Origin: Myxococcales bacterium
Lineage (GTDB): Bacteria; Myxococcota; Myxococcia; Myxococcales; Myxococcaceae
Length of the DNA stretch: 42,621 nt
Reading direction: 5' to 3'
Assembly (NCBI GenBank): GCA_016191815.1
Contig: JACPVI010000066.1
Span: forward strand, 1-42,621
In this document: in pieces, positions 38,735 through 42,621 of the stretch
How positions within the stretch are numbered: position 1 is the stretch's first letter
How the letters are laid out: each line of letters begins with the position of its first letter
Notes under the pieces: generated by a model
What the model was told of the DNA's origin: nothing
Database searches by the model: none
Seen by the model: only the letters and a program-made list of their open reading frames with translations
Made by a program: the position numbers and the translations under genes

Positions 38735-38932
38735 TCAGCGCGTGGCGGAGGGCGGGCCGCGGGCGAGGGCGGAGGGATGGAGGCGCTCGAAGAGGCCGGC
38801 GTGCTGGAGGTAGCGCTCGACCTCCGCGGGCTCCTTGACGACGGCGATGGGGGCCATGCGGGCGGCACAGCGTGGGCAACGCAGCGAGTCCAAGCTCCAG
38901 GTGCGCTCGAGCAGCTCGGCCCAGGGAAGCCG
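38735..38932 (-). pseudogene. C-terminal remnant of an IS91-family transposase
   Basis: The minus-strand frame encodes RLPWAELLERTWSLDSLRCP followed by RCAARMAPIAVVKEPAEVER and YLQHAGL. This is the typical C-terminal end of IS91-type rolling-circle transposases (LPWAELL, a CPRC zinc pair, then an I-A-I/V-E-P-V-I-L-HLGL pattern). The catalytic HUH and Tyr motifs are absent, so the copy is dead. The 190 bases between it and the HTH gene show nothing further. Confidence 0.7.
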
Positions 38933-39123
38933 AGTGGGCGCGGGCGCGGCCTTGGGCGGCGACTTCAGCGGAAACGCGCCGCCGGGCGGCCGGCGCGATT
39001 CGCCGGGAGAAAGAGTCGGCCTTGGCGGCGGCGCGGCAGCTTGAATGGCGGAGGAGCGACGGGTTCTCCCCGGGGGCTTGGCGGGGACCACCTGCTTGCG
39101 CAGCCTGGAGCCGGGCGCGAACA

Positions 39124-39312
39124 GTGGTTCCGGGCAAGCGGGACCATCTGCTCCGAGTCGCTCAGGTGGCCGAGCTCCTGGGGGTCTGCCGGGCCACGGT
39201 CTACCGGCTCTGCGAGCGGGGAGAGCTGCCGCACGTGAGGCTCCTCAACGCCGTCCGGTTCGACCCGGTTGCCATCGAGCAGTTCCTCATGCGCAGCCGG
39301 ACGAAGAGATAG
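39124..39312 (+). CDS. Excisionase-like HTH DNA-binding protein
   Basis: A 62-residue protein from the GTG at 39124. It carries one winged helix-turn-helix of the excisionase/HTH_17 type: LLRVAQVAELLGVCRATVYR followed by LCERGELPHVRLLNAVRFDP and AIEQFL. Such proteins serve mobile elements as excision factors or small regulators. The frame stays open upstream but is low-complexity there, so I prefer the GTG, although no strong ribosome site is seen. No integrase gene is in the window. It converges on the MqsA-like gene eight bases away. Confidence 0.7.
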   Translation: MVPGKRDHLLRVAQVAELLGVCRATVYRLCERGELPHVRLLNAVRFDPVAIEQFLMRSRTKR

Positions 39313-39320
39313 CGAACCCG

Positions 39321-39806
39321 TCAGGCGGCATGAGGACGCCAGCCGGAGCGCTCGGGAGTGAACCTCATCTTCATCGTCCTGGGCTCCTTCACCGCCACCT
39401 CGTCGAGCGAGTAGCTCTCCACCGGCTTCTCGCTCAGGACGAGGACCCTGAGAAGCCGCTCCGTCTGGCCACCCATCGGCGTGGGCTCGTCCGTCCGTTC
39501 CCATCGGGACACGGTGGCCTTGTCCACGCCGACCTTGCTGGCGAACTCGGAGCTGGAGAGCCCGAGGTACTTCCGGAGGAACCGAATCTCCTTGGGGCCG
39601 AGCCGCTCCGCCTTACGGGCAAGGGCCATCGCAATCTCCCGGTGCAGCTTCAGCGTATTGGGGACCTCCACTTCCCGCTCGCCGCACTTCGGGCACCGGT
39701 ACACGGGAACGTTCTCCAAGACGATGCCATCGAGGCCGCACTCGTAGGGGAGGAGCTCCCGGCTCTCCTTCATCTCGGTCCCGCACACACCGCACTTGTT
39801 GTTCAT
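39321..39806 (-). CDS. MqsA-type antitoxin (YgiT zinc finger + XRE HTH)
   Basis: A 161-residue protein from the ATG at 39806, with GGAGGA upstream. The N-terminal zinc finger has Cys5-x2-Cys8 and Cys38-x2-Cys41 (CGVCG, CPKCG). Residues 66-115 are a XRE-type HTH (LRKYLGLSSSEFASKVGVDK, ATVSRWERTDEPTP). This is the MqsA/YgiT antitoxin layout, which binds the toxin through the zinc domain and the operator through the HTH. Its ATG overlaps the stop of the upstream DUF4258 gene by four bases (ATGA), as expected for a toxin-first type II module that represses its own promoter. Confidence 0.88.
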   Translation of the reverse strand: MNNKCGVCGTEMKESRELLPYECGLDGIVLENVPVYRCPKCGEREVEVPNTLKLHREIAMALARKAERLGPKEIRFLRKYLGLSSSEFASKVGVDKATVSRWERTDEPTPMGGQTERLLRVLVLSEKPVESYSLDEVAVKEPRTMKMRFTPERSGWRPHAA

Positions 39807-40093
39807 CGCTGCTTCCTCCATGCGGTTACGACCCTGAGGACCGTCTCCGACCTGAACGCCACCACGACACAGATGCGTGGGGTCTCGACGTGGTAGCGCC
39901 ACTCGCCGTTCTCCCATTCGGGGTCCCGAACCACGCCTCCTCGAAGGACATTGACGGCATCGCTCATCTCCAGATCGTCCTTCGCCAGCTCCTTGAGCGC
40001 ATGGTCACCCCAGCGCACGCCGCCATCCTCCAAGATGGCCCGAATAAGCGCCTTCGCCTCCTGGGGCTTGAGAGGTTGGCCCACATCCGGCAT
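39803..40093 (-). CDS. DUF4258-type putative toxin
   Basis: A 96-residue protein from the ATG at 40093 (a TTG two codons earlier is possible). It has the DUF4258 pattern: an N-terminal helix with ALIRAILEDGGVRWGDHALKE, then DLEMSDAVNVLRGG, EWENGEWRYHVETPRICVVV and AFRSETVLRVVTAWR. These are small RelE/MqsR-like folds, often paired with MqsA-type antitoxins, and probably cut mRNA. The four-base overlap with the antitoxin gene supports the pairing. Toxicity and target are inferred. Confidence 0.82.
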   Translation of the reverse strand: MPDVGQPLKPQEAKALIRAILEDGGVRWGDHALKELAKDDLEMSDAVNVLRGGVVRDPEWENGEWRYHVETPRICVVVAFRSETVLRVVTAWRKQR

Positions 40094-40251
40094 CGACAAG
40101 CAGAATAAAGCCGAGTTTGCAAAAGATCAACTCGACCGAGGGACCGCCTATGGCGGCTCGACCACCAGGCGGCCACTCTCTTGTCCGGCTTGGCCTTCGG
40201 GCCCATCATCCGGGAGCGATGAACAACCGCCGCAAGCAGAGGGGCAACGTC

Positions 40252-40461
40252 GTGAATACTCCTCAGACGAACACCGATGTCCAGATCGAAGACCGGCTCG
40301 TCGGTCGCTTCCTCGAATTCCTCGCCAAGGATATCCAACAGCGGCCGGAGGTGGTGAAGCCTCTGTCTCGTGGCATTGCTGCCCGGTTGAGCGCCCTGAC
40401 CAAGGGAAAGCGAAAGCGGGTCGACATCGAGGCACCCATCGAAGGCGCAGTGGATCTCTGA
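40252..40461 (+). CDS. PrlF-like C-terminal domain protein (orphan antitoxin fragment?)
   Basis: A 69-residue protein from the GTG at 40252, with GAGGGG upstream. The body (LVGRFLEFLAKDIQQRPEVV, KPLSRGIAARLSALTKG, VDIEAPIEGAVDL) matches the C-terminal toxin-binding half of PrlF/SohA antitoxins, which has the pattern AFLRFLDADIQ-N-P ending in VDID acidic residues. The N-terminal AbrB-type DNA-binding half is missing, and no yhaV toxin gene follows. It may be a trimmed remnant or a solitary antidote. An ATG at 40219 is an alternative start with a poorly spaced ribosome site. Confidence 0.6.
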   Translation: MNTPQTNTDVQIEDRLVGRFLEFLAKDIQQRPEVVKPLSRGIAARLSALTKGKRKRVDIEAPIEGAVDL

Positions 40462-40477
40462 CCCACCGCTACCGTGT

Positions 40478-41139
40478 CTACCGGTTCCGCCTCTGGCTCG
40501 CCTTGCGCAACTTCCGCTTCCTGCGCCTCTCCTCTCTCTTGCGCAACCTGGTCTCCAGCGAGGGACTGGATTCGCTTTGGAGATCCAACATGGGCCGTAG
40601 AGCGTTCTCGTCGGCCGGTTCTTCCAACTCCTCGGGGCCAGCAACCAGCTCGGGTTTCTCCGGCCGCCACATGAAGTCCTTGAGCCTCTGCATTACCGAG
40701 GGCTTGGTCATGTCCAGGTGCGGGACGTTGTTCGCCGCTACCCATTGCTGGAGCCCTTCCTCCGTGTCGGTGTCGAACCCTGCCTCCTGCCCCGCCATGA
40801 CGAACGACTTCGCCAGGCCGAAGTTCGATGGGTCCGACAGCTTCCGCTCCAGCTTCTTGACCGCCTGGTCGTCGAGCGCTGCGAGGCACTGGGCAGCATT
40901 CTTGAGACCGAACTCTCGGTCGACGAATCGCCAGAAGGCCCTCAGCTCATCGACGATTTCCCCTGCCTGGGAGGCTCCGACCGAGACCTTCCGGGGGAAG
41001 ATGCGGAAGACGACCTCCTCGAAGTCGGAGACGGTCATCTTCGCCGGGCTGACGCCGCAGTATTCGAAGCCGAACTGCATCATGAAGTTGGCCCAGGCGA
41101 ACAGTCCTTCGGGAACTTCCTGTGGATGTCGAAGCCCAA
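40478..41139 (-). pseudogene. Uncharacterised conserved protein, frameshifted near its start
   Basis: The main frame runs from an ATG at 41083 for 201 residues and has a pattern I know from an uncharacterised bacterial family (FRIFPRKVSV, ELRAFWRFVDREFGLKNAAQ, NFGLAKSFVMAGQEAGFDTD). It ends in a Lys/Arg-rich tail. Coding-like sequence continues upstream of that ATG in frame (PEGLFAWANFMMQFGFEYCG) without any start codon. In the neighbouring frame a perfect AAGGAGG (41145-41151) precedes a TTG at 41139 that reads LGFDIHRKFP. One missing base near the GGG at 41111-41113 joins the two. It is therefore a frameshifted gene, a sequencing error, or a shortened gene starting at 41083. Confidence 0.6.
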
Positions 41140-41314
41140 GGCCACCTCCTTGTCTCGGGCAGATGTCTCCCCCGGTTTTGGGCTCGGATCAATCCCCAAG
41201 AGCCTGCGGCGGATCTTCAAAGCCCACCGGAGCGGCCTCGTTCGGAACCCCGTGCTTCTTGTCTTGACCGCACACGACCCGGCGAAGAGCATCCTCCGCC
41301 CTGAGGAGAACGAC

Positions 41315-42187
41315 GTGAGCGCCGAGCAGATCGACCGCATCATCCAAGCCTTTGACTCGTCCCCCAAGACCTACCGGAGGGCCGAGATGGAGGAGGCGGT
41401 TCGACTGCGGGACGACATCATCCCCCGGCTCCTTGAGATCCTGGAGGAGCTGGCCGTCTCGCCGGAGAAGTACGTGGACGGGAACCGGCTCCTGCACACC
41501 TACGCCGTTACCCTCCTCTCGCATTTCAGAGAGCCCAGAGCCCATCTGTCGATCATCCGGGCATTCACCCTCGACCACGAGACGGTGGACGGCCTTTGGG
41601 GCGACGTGACGACGGAGACGCTGCCCGTCCTGCTCTACCAAACGTGCGATGGCAAGCTCGACGCCATCAAGGATCTGGTCCTCAACAAGAACGCCGACGA
41701 GTACGTGCGCAGCGCCGCCATGCACGCCCTGAACTTCGCCGTGGTCCGGGGGGACATACAGCGGGAGGAGGTACTCGCCTTCTACGGAGCGCTCTTTACC
41801 GGGACCGAGGCAGAGCGTGGCTCGGGCTTCTGGAGCATGTTGACGTCACGGGCTTCGGACCTTTGGCCGGAGGAGCTGGCCTCGACGATCAAGAAGGCCT
41901 ACGACGATGGCCTCATCTTCAGCGGCTTCATCGGCTGGGATGATGTCCAGCGGGCGCTGGATCGAGGGAAGGACGGCTGTCTCCGGCGGGCCAGGGCACG
42001 AGCCGACGATTCGATTCCTCAGGATGTCCACCGGTATCTGTCCTGGTTCTCCTGCTTCCGGTCGCAGGAGAACCGACCGGCAGCGAGCGATGATCAGCAA
42101 CGGCGCAGCGACCGAGACAGGGAGAGAGCGAAGAAGAAGGCCAAGAAGCTCGCTGAGAAATCGAGGAAGAGGAACAGGGGGCGATGA
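41315..42187 (+). CDS. DUF1186-like HEAT-repeat protein with basic tail
   Basis: A 290-residue protein from the GTG at 41315, with GAGGAG six bases upstream. The N-terminal 200 residues fit DUF1186: EEAVRLRDDIIPRLLEILEE, LHTYAVTLLSHFREPRAHLS, LWGDVTTETLPVLLYQTCDG, then DEYVRSAAMHALNFAVVRGD and EEVLAFYGALF. These are HEAT-like alpha-helical repeats. Where relatives often carry a SEC-C zinc motif, this one ends in a Lys/Arg-rich tail (RERAKKKAKKLAEKSRKRN). The frame is open upstream to 41126, but that part is not family-like. It is divergent from the frameshifted gene. The function of the family is unknown. Confidence 0.78.
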   Translation: MSAEQIDRIIQAFDSSPKTYRRAEMEEAVRLRDDIIPRLLEILEELAVSPEKYVDGNRLLHTYAVTLLSHFREPRAHLSIIRAFTLDHETVDGLWGDVTTETLPVLLYQTCDGKLDAIKDLVLNKNADEYVRSAAMHALNFAVVRGDIQREEVLAFYGALFTGTEAERGSGFWSMLTSRASDLWPEELASTIKKAYDDGLIFSGFIGWDDVQRALDRGKDGCLRRARARADDSIPQDVHRYLSWFSCFRSQENRPAASDDQQRRSDRDRERAKKKAKKLAEKSRKRNRGR

Positions 42188-42229
42188 CGCTCCGGGAGGA
42201 GCATCCCGCTAACCCCAAGCCAGAACTCG

Positions 42230-42472
42230 TCAGCGCCTGTGTGCCGGCTTCTTCGTCTTCGCCTTCTTGTTCCGCTTCATACTTGCGATAGCGGCGGCAG
42301 TTCCTGCTCCGACGGCTGCCCCGCCAGCTCCAACGGCTGCCGTCGTGCCAGCGATGGTCCCGGTGATTGCCGCTGAAGACGCACTGGCGGCGGCAGCTCC
42401 GCTGAGAGAAGCAATGGCGGTCCCCTTCCCTGCCGCACCGAGAATTCCAGCAGCGCCGAGTGCAGGCAACAC
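42230..42472 (-). CDS. Possible small Ala/Gly-rich protein with basic tail
   Basis: An 80-residue frame from the ATG at 42472: an Ala/Gly/Thr-rich, mildly hydrophobic body (AAITGTIAGTTAAVGAGGAA) and a Lys/Arg-rich end (MKRNKKAKTKKPAHRR). The pattern is like small membrane-active or holin-like proteins, but low complexity of this kind can also arise by chance at high GC. The 5' end abuts the transposase remnant, so the gene could be truncated. No ribosome site was recognised. Confidence 0.35.
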   Translation of the reverse strand: MLPALGAAGILGAAGKGTAIASLSGAAAASASSAAITGTIAGTTAAVGAGGAAVGAGTAAAIASMKRNKKAKTKKPAHRR

Positions 42473-42477
42473 GACTG

Positions 42478-42621
42478 GTGGAGGGCCGCCGCTTTCGCGG
42501 CTGGCACCACCACGTCTCGGTCGCCCTGTGCTGCTACGCGTTCGTGGTGGCCGAACGCAATCGCGTTTTTCCCCTCCCGACCAGAAGGGGAAGTCCCGCT
42601 GGTCCGCAGCGACGCGCGGCC
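42478..42621 (+). pseudogene. 3' part of an IS701-like transposase, running off the window
   Basis: In the plus frame the sequence reads VEGRRFRGWHHHVSVALCCY then AFVVAERNR. This is the end of IS701/IS4-type DDE transposases (EGRSWRGWHHHVSLVLLAYAFL pattern, with the last catalytic Glu at the start). Upstream of 42478 the similarity stops at once and is replaced by the small minus-strand frame. Only a C-terminal piece is therefore present, continuing past position 42621. Confidence 0.6.

Noticed and set aside
41126-41314. Longer N-terminus for the DUF1186-like protein from the ATG at 41126
   Set aside because: The added 63 residues do not fit the family, while the GTG at 41315 has a well-spaced GAGGAG and leads straight into family sequence. 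The upstream part also overlaps the divergent frameshifted gene.

Overview
The window is uniformly GC-rich and looks like a chromosomal segment of a myxobacterium (Myxococcota). Four things point that way: a MYXO-CTERM-like Cys/hydrophobic/basic tail on a secreted glycosidase-like protein, several Cys-rich lipoproteins, a split imuA/imuB/dnaE2 mutagenesis cassette, and two 17-base sites that fit the LexA consensus I recall for Myxococcus xanthus (CTRHAMRYBYGTTCAGS). No rRNA, tRNA or CRISPR array was found.

Left part (0.4-13 kb): an isochorismatase-fold hydrolase and an acetolactate-synthase-like TPP enzyme share a strand, with a divergent ATP-grasp-like protein. Then come a Bax-inhibitor-1 membrane protein, a thioredoxin-like [2Fe-2S] ferredoxin, a roughly 600-base leader and B12-dependent ribonucleotide reductase nrdJ with a strong terminator. 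On the other strand follow an exopolysaccharide-initiating sugar-phosphate transferase with a Cys-rich lipoprotein behind it, and a secreted GH57-like protein.

Middle (13-29.3 kb): a P5C dehydrogenase (pruA) lies divergent to a two-subunit flavoenzyme whose [2Fe-2S] and BFD-type Fe-S domains are fused to the two flavin subunits. I infer an imino-acid (proline or hydroxyproline) oxidase feeding PruA. Two large orphan Ala/Gly-rich proteins without signal peptides follow. Next is the SOS mutagenesis cassette: imuA-imuB as an operon, and dnaE2 2.3 kb downstream on the same strand. The two parts are separated by an oppositely oriented Cys-rich repeat lipoprotein gene, and each part has its own LexA-like box. 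A Cu/Zn superoxide dismutase and a zinc-ribbon membrane protein gene interrupted by a TAG codon close this part.

Right part (29.7-37.9 kb): envelope functions (a Gly-rich membrane protein, a GT39-type glycosyltransferase, a tail-anchored coiled coil, an NlpC/P60 hydrolase, a vWA lipoprotein), the ATP-dependent protease Lon and a polytopic membrane protein.

Right edge (37.9-42.6 kb): a decayed accessory region with gene fragments (unknown, phage-like, IS91 transposase), an excisionase-like HTH protein, a DUF4258/MqsA-type toxin-antitoxin pair, a PrlF-like C-terminal domain on its own, a frameshifted gene of an uncharacterised family, a DUF1186-like protein, and the end of an IS701-like transposase running off the window.
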